Shown: positions 1-9,216, counted from the first letter of the stretch. The stretch: DNA of 64,000 nucleotides from Trichomonas vaginalis G3 (GCF_026262505.1 NC_067203.1:5332001-5396000); one strand, 5' to 3'. The notes: a model not told the origin generated them from the letters alone. Translations and numbers: made by a program.

Positions 1-1100
1 GGGAAACCGAAGATTAAGGCATCTTCTGTTGTCGTAGAAAGAAGAGTGAATATTTCTTCGGCAGCATTGTTGAAATTCTCTACATTATAATAATTCCAAC
101 CTAATGTTTCAGCAATTTTGGCTTTCTGCTCATCGGAGAAGACGAGGGGCTTCGTAACAACACATATCGCGCGGCATTGTCTCGAAAGAATCTTCGGAGT
201 CATCGATTCCGGTTGAAATGTTTCAAGAATCGTTGTAAAGACCTTGTTTGTCTCGTTAGGAAGGGATTTCATGTAGTTTGTAACATGGAATTGTGGTATC
301 TGTTGGTTGTTGATATCAAAAACTAAGCCATTCGCTTGGAAATGAGGAATTAACTCATTGTAGAAGAAAGGAACGAAATTAATGACATCAGCAACTTTCT
401 GTAATGCGAGAGCTGATGAAACAAGACCATTGGTAATGTTTTGGCTCATTGTATTGATCATATCCATTGATGTATTGTTTGATTCTTGAGAAATAGCTTC
501 TATTGTACTTAATGCGTTGTTCACGTTGTTTCTGTACTCATCGCGTAACTTTTGGATAAGCATTTGAACACGTTTCTGAGAAATAGCGTAATCTTTCTTC
601 CTTTGTTCGAGATATTGGTCGTTGCGATGAGATCTGTTGTCTGAAAACTTTTGCTTGTTGGAATAAGCCTCTTTGAGCTCTGCTTTGAGCGTTGTTTCGT
701 TTTCTGCCTGATAACGAATATATTTGTATAAATAATGCTGATAATCAGCGTTTAGACGATCGTCAACGAGATCTGAGTTCCTTTGACGTAATATGCGCCT
801 GTTTACATCAAGGAAATCCAAGCAATTCTCTTCTTCTTCACGTCTTTCTTTCAAAATTGTAAAAACATTTGGTTCTTTATCGGCTTCTCTTTCGAGGCGT
901 TCCTTTTCCTCGCGTTCTTGAGCAGCTTCGAGTTCTCTAAGACGCATTGTTCTAATACCTTCTTTCTTATCAACAAAAAGACGTGCATTAGGCATGTTTT
1001 TTACTTTCAGTGTTGTCACTGACTTGTTTTTTGTCTGATTTAGCTGTGGTGTAGTAATTCTTGGTGAACGAGTTCCAAGAGAATTCCGGAGTTCGCTCAT
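1..1100 (-). CDS. Coiled-coil protein, 5' part of the gene (runs off the window)
   Basis: An open frame of about 366 codons starts at the ATG at 1100 on the minus strand and is still open at base 1, so only the N-terminal part is visible. The first 45 residues are basic and Ser/Thr-rich. Residues about 45-190 are very rich in Glu, Arg and Lys and should form a coiled coil. A globular stretch follows, ending in a segment reading VVTKPLVFSDEQ and, at the window edge, ALIFGFP. The last motif faintly recalls the GFPR turn of adenylate kinases, but no P-loop is seen, so I do not assign that family. Axonemal or cytoskeletal scaffold proteins often look like this; that is inference. Function unknown. 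Confidence 0.8.
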   Translation of the reverse strand, partial: MSELRNSLGTRSPRITTPQLNQTKNKSVTTLKVKNMPNARLFVDKKEGIRTMRLRELEAAQEREEKERLEREADKEPNVFTILKERREEEENCLDFLDVNRRILRQRNSDLVDDRLNADYQHYLYKYIRYQAENETTLKAELKEAYSNKQKFSDNRSHRNDQYLEQRKKDYAISQKRVQMLIQKLRDEYRNNVNNALSTIEAISQESNNTSMDMINTMSQNITNGLVSSALALQKVADVINFVPFFYNELIPHFQANGLVFDINNQQIPQFHVTNYMKSLPNETNKVFTTILETFQPESMTPKILSRQCRAICVVTKPLVFSDEQKAKIAETLGWNYYNVENFNNAAEEIFTLLSTTTEDALIFGF

Positions 1101-2081
1101 CTAAGAAAAAATACGTTTTTTTCGTTCAGAAGCTATTCGACTCTTACGGGCATGAATGCAAATAAGCTATTTGTACACATATTCTTAGATTCGTATAAGG
1201 AGCTTAAGTTATGAATTCTATGTTCTAACTCCATTCTGAAAAATAATATATAATTTGGAAATCTCAAAAATATGATTATTCTTAAATTTTTAAGCAGGAT
1301 AATATCTACATAGGTATAAAATTGTATTTTCCCAAACCATTGGTGCCTAGAATCTTATAATGTTCTAGGAAATCACGATAAATATTTCTTCACTCAATTT
1401 TTTTTCTTAATGTTCTTTCATAAATTGAAAAACTTCATCATCAAGAGGGTGAGTTATTATCCTTAAAAATTTAAGTATTGTAAACTTCTCAATTGTCTAC
1501 GATAAGTGGCAAAAAGTGAGGATTTTCATATGCTATATAACTAAAATTAAAACAAATTTTCATAAAAAAGTTATATTATTCACTTTAAGGTTCTGGCACT
1601 TATCGTAAAAACGTATTCATCCAATAATTAAGTTTCAATTAAATAATGAATATAATATCTATATCACAATGAGTCATGAAATATATCTTTTATTCAAAAT
1701 TTTTATTTTCCGTCTAAGTCGAATAGCTTCTTGTCGTTCCTGACAAGAAAATAACAATCTTGTTGAAAATTATGTTAAAATCAGTATGTGCATATCATAG
1801 AAATTGTAGATTTTTAATCAATTGACCGTCAATGTAAAGAATACAATTTGAAAAATAATTTGATATGCTATTTGAATGATATAGGAATAATTAGTTGATC
1901 ACTCATTCAATAACAATTCTATTCAATGTTTGAATTTGAAATTACATCATTTATAGACCAAATTGTTAGAAATCTATAGGCATAAATAAGTTTTTATTGA
2001 ACAGAAACAATAGTGGTTAGTAAAACTCAATCAGAATCATCAAATTCAAATAAGAAAATTTGGAAAATTATGAGTAGGGGT
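1101..2081. other. Gene-free AT-rich stretch with a candidate small inverted-repeat element
   Basis: No coding frame is convincing here. A 14-bp perfect inverted repeat lies at 1128-1141 and 1718-1731 (listed separately). A weaker imperfect pair containing ACGATAAGTG lies near 1499 and 1600. The rest is featureless AT-rich DNA. Confidence 0.6.
1128..1731. repeat. Candidate MITE-like element with short terminal inverted repeats
   Basis: AGAAGCTATTCGAC at 1128-1141 is repeated exactly in inverse orientation at 1718-1731, and similarity extends inward (ACTCTTACGG against ACTTAGACGG). The 604-bp interior has no open frame. TCGTTC occurs just outside both ends but offset by two bases, so a target-site duplication is not clear. 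It could be chance in AT-rich DNA, though the end sequences are not low complexity. Confidence 0.3.
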
Positions 2082-2101
2082 AATTTTAGCTAAAAGTGAC
2101 A
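2082..2101. repeat. 20-bp direct repeat, left copy, flanking the decayed MULE
   Basis: AATTTTAGCTAAAAGTGACA occurs here and again exactly at 4020-4039, bracketing the decayed transposase. It contains the AAAAGTGACA string also found before several host start codons. A second AAAAGTGACACAC follows at about 2109. Confidence 0.8.
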
Positions 2102-2117
2102 CACCTGTAAAAGTGAC

Positions 2118-2151
2118 ACACCCGTGAAGGGTGTGATTACCGATCGGTAAT
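2118..2151. repeat. Hairpin plus perfect 16-bp palindrome
   Basis: CACACCC and GGGTGTG form a short hairpin around a five-base loop. Directly after it comes ATTACCGATCGGTAAT at 2136-2151, a perfect palindrome. The two lie at the left edge of the decayed transposon region. Their role is unknown; they could be a protein-binding site or part of an element terminus. Confidence 0.6.
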
Positions 2152-2220
2152 TTCGACAGTTTAGAATTTAAAATTTTTTATGGAACTGTTGCGAGTTTCA
2201 TAAAGAATTTAAGGAATATA

Positions 2221-2346
2221 AGCAAAGATTTGAATCAAAATCTTAGACCTAAGCCGATCGCTTCGCTCGCGGCTTCCGCGAATTACAGATCAGCAAAGAT
2301 TTGAATCAAAATCTTCGAACTAAGCCGATCGCTTCGCTCGCGGCTT
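2221..2346. repeat. Two-copy GC-rich palindromic repeat
   Basis: Two 55-bp units (2221-2275 and 2292-2346) each begin AGCAAAGATTTGAATCAAAA and end with a GC-rich near-palindrome built on CGATCGCTTCGCTCGCGGC. The GC content is far above the surroundings. A related core (CCGCGAGCGAAGCGAGCGGC) forms the four-copy array at 30638-30872 beside the other MULE, so the motif seems tied to these elements. Confidence 0.85.
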
Positions 2347-2850
2347 TCTTTATTATTTTAAATTTGCATATTTTCATCAAATGTTCATAAGGTAAAAAAT
2401 TTCGTTTATATTATTGCAAAATAAAATCTTCATTATCAAAATAATATTAAATGATAATATAATATAATTTATAAACAACTATTATTTAATAAAGTTTAAT
2501 TGCCAAGGTTCATCTAATATTTTGATTTTTAATGTTTTATGAATTTTATTTATCATGTATATATCTAATGAAGATTATATATGTAGAAGATAAGTACCTT
2601 AATATGTACGTAAAAATTAATGAAATTTATTTTGAATGTAGAACCGAGCAATTTTCAAATTTTGTGCTTTTTTTGAATTTTCTCGATACCAGATAAGTTG
2701 TGTTGGCTAAATAATATATGGATACAATGTGTCTTATAGATGAATATATGCACAAAGTTTAAGAGGCCATTTTCTTTCAGAAACCGAGATTTGTGAATTT
2801 TTTCAAATTTTGTGCTTTTTTTGATATTGAAATTTCATTTCATTTTTTTG
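2347..2850. other. Gene-free stretch upstream of the decayed MULE
   Basis: Very AT-rich with no coding frame. Two passages near 2650-2690 and 2780-2820 are similar to each other (accgagnnntttcaaattttgtgc), suggesting a short duplicated segment of about 150 bp. Confidence 0.5.
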
Positions 2851-4031
2851 ATGCATATCGATGCACCATGCGAACTTAAAGAAAGGCTATCTTATATAGA
2901 TGCTATGAAAGCTGTCATTGATAACGAATGCCATGCAGGTTGTCCATATCAATTAAAAAAAATCCAAATTTAGGGGGAACAAAATTAAAATTCAGGTGCA
3001 GTGCAGATAAATGTGAAGCATGTATCTCATTTCTAAAGGATGATGAAGAATATATCCTAACAGAATATAATGGAACACATAATCACAATCAAATCAAAGA
3101 TGAGACAAAGAAATACCACACATATCACAATGCTATCGTCGGTACTTATTAATTTTATAAACAGGGGGGTGATCCGAAAATGGCTCAAATTGAATGCGAC
3201 AAAAAACTTGATCTGGATGATCCACTTAACAGGCCATCTTTTTTGAATGCATCTTCAGATCAAATGAAAACAATTCAGGAAAAAGGAAATAAAAAGATCA
3301 AAGGTATTCAAAAGTACGATGATAATCAATTCAAGTCAACTCAATTATTTAAGGGTATCAAAGAACAAGAGTCACCAAAAGATTTAATTTATTTCGATGT
3401 CGATAATTACAACAAACCAAAGAAATTAATCTTTTATTATGCTTCTTTCAAATTTCTGGACATAATCAAAATTGTGAAAGGGCATTTTATTGATGCAACC
3501 CATTCATTACTTGAATTTAAAATGTTGTTTTACATGATATCAGCCAAATTTCCAAATACACATGCATTCCCAATTTTTCAATTTGTCGTTTATCCAAACA
3601 CTTCAGAAAATATTGCATTCTGTCTCAAGGCATTTTTTAACTGGGCAAAAGTAAAACCAAAATATTTTATGTCAGATTGTGCACAAGAAATCGAAAATGC
3701 GATTATCAACTCTTTTCCAGAAGTTATCCTTCATTGGTGTGCAGTTCATGTAATGAGGGCGTTCAGAAAAAATTTGAAAGATTATGCATTTGAGAGTTCA
3801 GACAAATTGATATTAGATACAAAAATGAACTATCTTGCATACGGCAGAAATGGCAAGAAAGAATGGATTGAACCAACGTTCAAAAAAATTCTGGAAATAG
3901 CCGAAAAATTCCCAGAATTTTCAAAATACATACAAAATCAATGGATATCAAACCAAGAAAGATGGACAGCCGCTGAAAGAGATGAAAATTTAGCTCTCAC
4001 AAATAACATGGCAAACCCAAATTTTAGCTAA
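2851..4031 (+). mobile_element. Decayed Mutator-like (MULE) transposase
   Basis: This is a broken DNA transposon gene related to the whole copy at 28610-30058. A first fragment (2851-2970 region) and a second (2928-3152) encode the N-terminal zinc-binding, FLYWCH/WRKY-type region ending in THNHN. A third (3180-4031) encodes the MULE transposase core with DATHSLL (first catalytic Asp), MSDCAQEIENAI (second Asp) and HWCAVHV (conserved C-x2-H). There is a frame change between the first two pieces, one in-frame TAA at 3150-3152 between the second and third (which share a frame), and the 3' end stops at NNMANPNFS, before the catalytic Glu region found at AEAHFR in the other copy. No long terminal inverted repeats are recognisable around it. 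Clearly inactive and older than the second copy. Confidence 0.9.
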
Positions 4032-4039
4032 AAGTGACA
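4020..4039. repeat. 20-bp direct repeat, right copy
   Basis: Exact second copy of the 2082-2101 sequence. It overlaps the 3' end of the decayed transposase frame, right where homology to the whole MULE copy stops, so it marks a junction. Recombination between two such repeats, or an insertion boundary, would explain it. Confidence 0.8.
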
Positions 4040-4200
4040 GGGAAAAAAAACGTTTAGTATTAAAAAAAAAGACCGATGAGAGCTTCGTTCGAAATATAGA
4101 GGGAACTGAGAATGCGCAACCATTCTCAGGGAATATTGGATGCTATTCCCGTTCCCTCTGTATGGAAAATTGAGGTTTTCAAAGGGAGTTAAAATAATAT

Positions 4201-4791
4201 CAAATTTATACTAATTTACTTCAAAATACAAAAGTATTTGACAGCGAAAATTAGTTACTTTAGCAAGCCTATCAATACCCTTTTACGATTATTGTTACTT
4301 TTTCGAAATAAAAGTAAAAACAAATTTATACTAATTTACTTCAAAATACAAAAGTATTTGACAGCGAAAATTAGTTACTTTAGCAAGCCTATCAATACCC
4401 TTTTACGATTATTGCTACTTTTTCGAAATAAAAGTAAAAACAAATTTATACTAATTTACTTCAAAATACAAAAGTATTTGACAGCGAAAATTAGTTACTT
4501 TAGCAAGCCTATCAATACCCTTTTACGATTATTGTTACTTTTTCGAAATAAAAGTAAAAACAAATTTATACTAATTTACTTCAAAATACAAAAGTATTTG
4601 ACAGCGAAAATTAGTTACTTTAGCAAGCCTATCAATACCCTTTTACGATTATTGTTACTTTTTCGAAATAAAAGTAAAAACAAATTTATACTAATTTACT
4701 TCAAAATACAAAAGTATTTGACAGCGAAAATTAGTTACTTTAGCAAGCCTATCAATACCCTTTTACGATTATTGCTACTTTTTCGAAATAA
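4201..4791. repeat. Tandem array, five copies of a 120-bp unit
   Basis: Copies start at 4201, 4321, 4441, 4561 and 4681, the last cut short at about 4791. The period is exactly 120 bp and copies are nearly identical; the clearest difference is T or C in ATTGYTACTTTTTCG (T, C, T, T, C in order). Because 120 is divisible by three, one frame stays open through the whole array from a TTG at 4238 to 4912. That is best read as an artefact of the period, not a gene. High identity implies recent expansion or homogenisation. Confidence 0.95.
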
Positions 4792-4840
4792 AATAAATTT
4801 ATTATCAAAAACTTTTTTGTTCTTAGTAAAAATAAAGGGG

Positions 4841-5120
4841 TATTATTATTGTCGTCTGGCGGTTTTAGACGACAATGCGAATTTTCAAATAATAGGATTT
4901 TTAGCCAGATAAAGAGCTACTCCATATATCATGCGTGTTTGCATACTATATACATAGATGGAATTGATGTTCTTCCTTTATTTAGGTACCGAAACATGCT
5001 TGAAAAATCTATTTTTTAGACGACAATGATAATTTTGTCACTTTTCCAGACGACAATAATAATTTGTCACCTTTTTAGACGACAATAATAATTTTGTCAC
5101 TTTTTCCAGACGACAATAAA
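4841..5120. repeat. Short repeats with AGACGACAATAATAATTTTG core, direct and inverted
   Basis: Four direct units of about 30 bp start at 5018, 5048, 5077 and 5108, each AGACGACAAT followed by an AT tract and GTCAC. An inverted copy lies at 4841-4857 (ATTATTATTGTCGTCT) and a further direct core at 4867-4876, so 4848-4876 can form a hairpin. Each unit carries GTCACTTTT, the complement of the promoter-like AAAAGTGAC. The cluster lies between the 120-bp array and the next gene and may be the edge of the transposon region. Confidence 0.8.
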
Positions 5121-5173
5121 ACATCCTCAAAAATAAAAATGTTATTTTATATCAAGTTTTTATTCATAAATTT

Positions 5174-5629
5174 TTATAATGTTGTATAAATTTGAAGGTG
5201 GAAATCTGTAATAATTTTATCTTGAAAAGACTTGGCATTCTCAACAATGAATTGAGGGGTATTGCATCCAAATTCTGTAATTTGCGTGAGAATACTAAGC
5301 TTGATTTCCATTGGGATACTTAATTTCGAAAAATACTGGGTCATTCGTTTTTGAACCTTTGCTGCCTTGACAACTTTATCAAGTAGGTCATCTAAACCCA
5401 ATTGAAGCGTATTTAAGTTTGCTGATGAGTTAACTATTAACGATTTAATTTTATCAGTGAGCATTATACATTTTTCTGTATCCAGTCTGATTGTAGACTT
5501 TTTTGGCTTTTTTTCAGATGGCAACGGATTTGGAATTTTGTCTCTGAGCCTTATATCTTGAGAAATTCTGTAATAAAATGAAGGAACGATAAAATCGATT
5601 AATTTCATCACAAATCGATCAAATCTCAT
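5174..5629 (-). CDS. Small hypothetical protein (151 aa)
   Basis: The frame starts at an ATG at 5629 and is read on the minus strand. The product is basic, starting MRFDRFVMKLIDFIV. The middle (residues about 50-110) is rich in Ile, Leu and Lys and probably helical. I do not recognise a family and see no signal peptide, transmembrane span or zinc motif. The gene is divergent from the TMEM208-like gene at 5735 with about 105 bp between starts. Base composition resembles neighbouring host genes, but with no homology this could be a spurious frame. Confidence 0.5.
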   Translation of the reverse strand: MRFDRFVMKLIDFIVPSFYYRISQDIRLRDKIPNPLPSEKKPKKSTIRLDTEKCIMLTDKIKSLIVNSSANLNTLQLGLDDLLDKVVKAAKVQKRMTQYFSKLSIPMEIKLSILTQITEFGCNTPQFIVENAKSFQDKIITDFHLQIYTTL

Positions 5630-5713
5630 AAAAATTGTTCCGCCAAAGTAGTAATATTTAATTTTTTTGTTAATCGATTCTGAAATGTTATTTGTAATTC
5701 TGATTTTTTATAT

Positions 5714-5724
5714 AAAAAGTGACA
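5714..5724 (+). promoter_or_regulatory. AAAAAGTGACA promoter-like motif
   Basis: The motif sits 10 bp before the ATG of the TMEM208-like gene. The same string lies 16-18 bp before four other starts in the window, which suggests a core promoter or initiator-linked element rather than chance. Confidence 0.5.
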
Positions 5725-5734
5725 GATAAAAAAA

Positions 5735-6160
5735 ATGGCGAATCAATCTATGATGAACCGAATTAGAACAAATGAAAAAATCTTCGGGATTTGGGCTGCC
5801 ATTGCCTCTGTTGTTACAATTATTTCAATGTTTTGCATCTTTTACTTAAGAAGAAATAATCCAGCAAAGCAGAACATCAAAACATTCGGATTTGCCACAA
5901 TTGTCGCCTTTGGATGCGTCATCGCTATCAAGCGCGCTATCAGAGTCCAATCTGTTGTTGAAGGAAACAGCAAAAAATACGTTACACAAGGCGATCTTAA
6001 GGGCAGACATGCTATCTTAATCGACCTCCTCGGCGTTTCAATGTTCGTTCAGATCTTAGCAATTTGGTGGTCAAAGGCTACAGTTTTCTACCTTGTTGTC
6101 CCAGGATACATCATCTACTTCTTCTCCAAGAAGCTTGTTCAGTGGCTTCACTACAGCTAA
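5735..6160 (+). CDS. TMEM208 / SND2-like ER membrane protein
   Basis: A 141-residue protein with four hydrophobic spans arranged as two hairpins: about residues 20-40, 50-65, 95-112 and 117-133. The pattern matches TMEM208 (yeast Snd2), which helps insert tail-anchored and other membrane proteins into the ER independently of SRP. The second hairpin (LIDLLGVSMFVQILAIWWS, then VVPGYIIYFF) aligns in character with the human family member, including the Pro-Gly between spans. It is shorter than human TMEM208 (about 173 aa) because the charged C-terminal tail is missing. The start ATG lies 10 bp after an AAAAAGTGACA motif. The stop overlaps TAAA, a possible trichomonad poly(A) signal. A generic four-span protein is the alternative. 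Confidence 0.65.
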   Translation: MANQSMMNRIRTNEKIFGIWAAIASVVTIISMFCIFYLRRNNPAKQNIKTFGFATIVAFGCVIAIKRAIRVQSVVEGNSKKYVTQGDLKGRHAILIDLLGVSMFVQILAIWWSKATVFYLVVPGYIIYFFSKKLVQWLHYS

Positions 6161-6388
6161 AATAATTATTATGAAAATGGCATTTTTATTTCTAAACACA
6201 AATATATATTTATTTGGAAACAAACCTTAATAGTATTTATGAAATTGATGTTGTTTGTGTATTTCTGTTGTGAATTTACTCTACGAAAACTATCAATTAA
6301 ACAAAAATAAAATTTGAAATTTGAAATCAAAAAAAAGATTGAAATGTAACTTGTTCTATTTTTATTAACTCTAATACAAATATCAAAA

Positions 6389-6772
6389 TTAGTCTTGATC
6401 CTGTCCGACTTTAATCAATTCAGTTTGTGGAGGAACTGTATATCCATTTATGATTAAATCTGCTCCATTTGCAGATAAGTATGTAATATCTTCCTTTGTA
6501 AATCCAATAGAAAGATTAATAACTTGTTGTGTATTTGGAGTAAATGAAGCGATAATAACATCATGCTCAATAGCAGGAGCATCGGGATCTTTTTCTATTT
6601 CTGCTGGATTTAATGTCTCTACGTGAGCGCTTAGTGTAGCACGAGTATATGGTTTTCCATTATTATCGACAATAACTTGAGTAAGGACAGTTGATACATT
6701 TCCCTCGGCTTCAAGAGGGATTTCTTCACCATTAGGTATCCTTAAATTAAAGAATGACTTGAAATTACTCAT
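6389..6772 (-). CDS. Nucleoplasmin-like (NPL) domain protein
   Basis: A 127-residue protein starting at the ATG at 6772. It opens FFNLRIPNGEEIPLEAEGN, matching the first strand of nucleoplasmin-like domains (in FKBP-type and HD2-type chaperones, FWG.x.(V)KPG). It ends with FTKEDITYLSANGADLIINGY, matching the closing F..GD.V.F...G...V...GY signature. No acidic tract, zinc finger or FKBP domain is fused; only the short tail DQD follows. Known members bind histones as pentamers, so a small histone chaperone is likely. The gene is divergent from the barrel protein at 6823, with 50 bp shared between the starts. Confidence 0.6.
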   Translation of the reverse strand: MSNFKSFFNLRIPNGEEIPLEAEGNVSTVLTQVIVDNNGKPYTRATLSAHVETLNPAEIEKDPDAPAIEHDVIIASFTPNTQQVINLSIGFTKEDITYLSANGADLIINGYTVPPQTELIKVGQDQD

Positions 6773-6790
6773 CAAATTTTAAAATTATTT

Positions 6791-6800
6791 TGTCACCTTT
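6791..6800 (-). promoter_or_regulatory. AAAGGTGACA promoter-like motif
   Basis: On the minus strand, 18 bp before the start of the nucleoplasmin-like gene. It lies in the only 50 bp between two divergent genes, so it may serve both. Confidence 0.45.
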
Positions 6801-6822
6801 TTTATTATAGTGCAAAAAAAAG

Positions 6823-7695
6823 ATGAAATCTGGAACTGAATATTATGAATCGATGAACAATTTGTTTGATAACAAGAACTTCCCCGGCATAAAATTTGAT
6901 GTTGAACTCAATCAAAGCCCAGAAACAACAATAAATTCTTCAATTAATATTAGACATCCATATTTTAACATTATAGAGAAAAATTCGCAAACAAAAATAG
7001 TTCCTTCTCCTATTAGGATTGCTCAGGTAGTGCTAAACCATCAAACAAGTAAACTTTCAAATGTTATTTTATCTTTAGGCCAGAAGAATTACATATCATA
7101 TCAAAAATCCAATTCTAACAAAAACACATCAGTACGCTGCCGCTGTGATTTCACCTCTACTTCATTTATTCCATCAATTCTCCTTGAAAATAATTCGAAA
7201 TACCATAATTTCTCTATCCAGGCTCAAACGCGTGATATGATCTATATTGCGTTAATTGATACTAAAATGACGCTCAGATATAAGAATTTCATTTTTACTT
7301 ACCAAAATGTTAGAAATTGCGTGAAAGGAAATACAGCATATTCGATTCTACTTCATTACAAGCATGGTCTCCGTGATTTTCAAGCAGCAATTATGAAAGA
7401 TAATTTTAGAACTTTAACTTTGCGTCATAAGCACGAAATTAACGATAAGCTTACAGTTGGAGCAAGTCTTACTGCTGATAGTAATCTCAATTCCAAGGTA
7501 GAATTAGCCTGGATTGCAAAAGTCAACGACGCAATTATTCACAGTTCAATTGACACAAAATTGAACGTTTCTACTGTATATAAGCAAGAATTGTACCCTC
7601 AATGCAATATTCTCGTTTCTACCCACTTAGATCATAAAAATGCTCAATATAACTTTGGTCTTGGCTTCCAATGGGTTGAAAACTCCACTAATTAA
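6823..7695 (+). CDS. Hydrogenosomal outer-membrane beta-barrel, Tom40/porin-3-like
   Basis: A 290-residue protein with no signal peptide or hydrophobic helix. From residue about 20 it shows alternating polar and hydrophobic strands separated by short charged turns, typical of a 19-strand Tom40/VDAC (porin_3) barrel. The last strand reads YNFGLGFQW, fitting the beta-signal (polar-x-G-x-x-hydrophobic-x-hydrophobic) needed for Sam50-dependent insertion. Length fits Tom40 or VDAC. In trichomonads, which lack classical mitochondria, such barrels are the protein-import pore or metabolite channel of the hydrogenosome. Whether it is Tom40 proper or another porin_3 paralogue cannot be decided by eye. 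Confidence 0.6.
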   Translation: MKSGTEYYESMNNLFDNKNFPGIKFDVELNQSPETTINSSINIRHPYFNIIEKNSQTKIVPSPIRIAQVVLNHQTSKLSNVILSLGQKNYISYQKSNSNKNTSVRCRCDFTSTSFIPSILLENNSKYHNFSIQAQTRDMIYIALIDTKMTLRYKNFIFTYQNVRNCVKGNTAYSILLHYKHGLRDFQAAIMKDNFRTLTLRHKHEINDKLTVGASLTADSNLNSKVELAWIAKVNDAIIHSSIDTKLNVSTVYKQELYPQCNILVSTHLDHKNAQYNFGLGFQWVENSTN

Positions 7696-7929
7696 TACTA
7701 TATTAGTTATACTAAATACTTTGTTAATACTATATTTAATATTTTTCTTTCAACTCAAAAATTTAAATTAAAATCCTGGATTTTATCTCATAAATCTCTA
7801 GTTTCTGATAGAACGTTTCAATTAGATATGTATAGTTATAATTTTAAACGTTGAATGTGATATTAATTAAAAAAAAATTATAAATTAAACGACAAAACAC
7901 TATTTATAAAACAACAAATCGATAAAAAA

Positions 7930-9216
7930 TTACTTATTATCAGCAAATTTGACTTTGTAAGCCTGTATTTGTTCAATAAGCTCATTCTCTTTTTCGAACA
8001 CGCTATTTCTAATTGATCTGATCTGAGATTTAAGTTGGCTTTCTTCTATCTTAAATCTTCCCATTACTATATCAAGTTTTTCTCTTCTTTTAGCAATCTT
8101 GTTCACTAACTTTTCATTATTTTCAATTAAGTCTTGAAGACGTTTCTTATGATCGCCTTCTTTCTTGTTTTGCTTTTTACTTTTGAGTGTGCACTCCTTC
8201 AAGAGTTGGTCAATATTTGTGTCTGTTTCATGAGATAAATCTGCATTTCTGAGTGCAACTGCCCATTTCTTATGAATAGGCTGTAACTTTAATAACCTCT
8301 TCTTTAGAATTGTGTTTTCATTTAATATCTTATCTAGTTCTTCTGAAACTTGTTGATCTTCAACTGTGACTGTATTAAGTTCATTCATTAGAGATTTTTC
8401 TTCAGAAGACCATCCAATGATCTCCTTTGCTTTTTCACCTCTTGCTTTAATCATGTCCAGTTCATCTGCAGCATTTTTCTCGAATTCTTCCACATCTTCT
8501 GTAGCACGTGCTATTTTATCTTTAATTTCTTCATTATCTCTTCTAATTGTATCGATTTCACGCTGAATGTTACCTAATAATGGTAAATCACTTTGTAATT
8601 TCTCAATTTGATTAACAACATCTTTAATCTGTACTTCAATTTCGTTTATATTTTTATTATATAATCCTATATCGCTTTTTAACTGGGTTATGTTGTATTT
8701 AAAAGCATTTGTTTCTTGAATCATTGTTTTTCCTTTTGAAGCAAGGATTTGTATTTCTCTTTCGATCCTTGCGATTTCTTGTTCTGTTTCATCGTTCTTT
8801 TGAACGACACTTTGTAATTCGGACTCTTGGTTATCACATTTCTTCTGAAGTGCTTCTAAATCAATTGAAAGTTTGCGAATCGAGTCTTCTTTACCAACAA
8901 GAAAATCGTAATGTTCAGTTTGAAGAAGAATTGGATCAATTGCAGGCGAAGCGCTAGATTGTCTTTCAAGTAAGAGAGATTTCTTTAATCCCTCTTCTCT
9001 TTTAGCTTCCTTAACTCGCTGATTTAATTGGATTTGAATTGCTGTATGTTGGGCGTGTAATTCATCATTTGTATTTTGAAGTTCATCAATTTCATTAAAT
9101 ATTTCTTCCAATTCAGCCTCTTTTGATGAAATTTTTCTTTGCATATCTTCAATTGTCCTGGCTTCAGGTATTGAAGATTTTTCAGTCATTTCTTTAAAAT
9201 TTCTAAACGAACACAT
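7930..9216 (-). CDS. Long coiled-coil protein (428 aa)
   Basis: Starts with an ATG at 9216; a second in-frame Met at residue 10 (MTEKSSIPEA) is an equally possible start. From residue about 22 to the end the sequence is a nearly unbroken heptad-type coiled coil rich in Glu, Lys, Gln, Ile and Leu. A short break around 85-100 is rich in Ser and Pro, and another break near 310-330 reads LQPIHKKWAVALRNAD. There is no motor, EF-hand or membrane segment. Coiled coils of this kind are common in flagellar and cytoskeletal structures of trichomonads (costa, axostyle, basal bodies), but no specific family is recognised. Confidence 0.8.
   Translation of the reverse strand: MCSFRNFKEMTEKSSIPEARTIEDMQRKISSKEAELEEIFNEIDELQNTNDELHAQHTAIQIQLNQRVKEAKREEGLKKSLLLERQSSASPAIDPILLQTEHYDFLVGKEDSIRKLSIDLEALQKKCDNQESELQSVVQKNDETEQEIARIEREIQILASKGKTMIQETNAFKYNITQLKSDIGLYNKNINEIEVQIKDVVNQIEKLQSDLPLLGNIQREIDTIRRDNEEIKDKIARATEDVEEFEKNAADELDMIKARGEKAKEIIGWSSEEKSLMNELNTVTVEDQQVSEELDKILNENTILKKRLLKLQPIHKKWAVALRNADLSHETDTNIDQLLKECTLKSKKQNKKEGDHKKRLQDLIENNEKLVNKIAKRREKLDIVMGRFKIEESQLKSQIRSIRNSVFEKENELIEQIQAYKVKFADNK

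Noticed and set aside
4201-4791. CRISPR-like array
   Set aside because: Units are contiguous with no unique spacers, and the genome is eukaryotic. The same holds for the 121-bp and 70-bp arrays.
4238-4912. A 224-codon frame with five near-identical 40-residue repeats
   Set aside because: It starts with TTG and exists because the 120-bp tandem unit is divisible by three and open in one frame. Nothing suggests translation.
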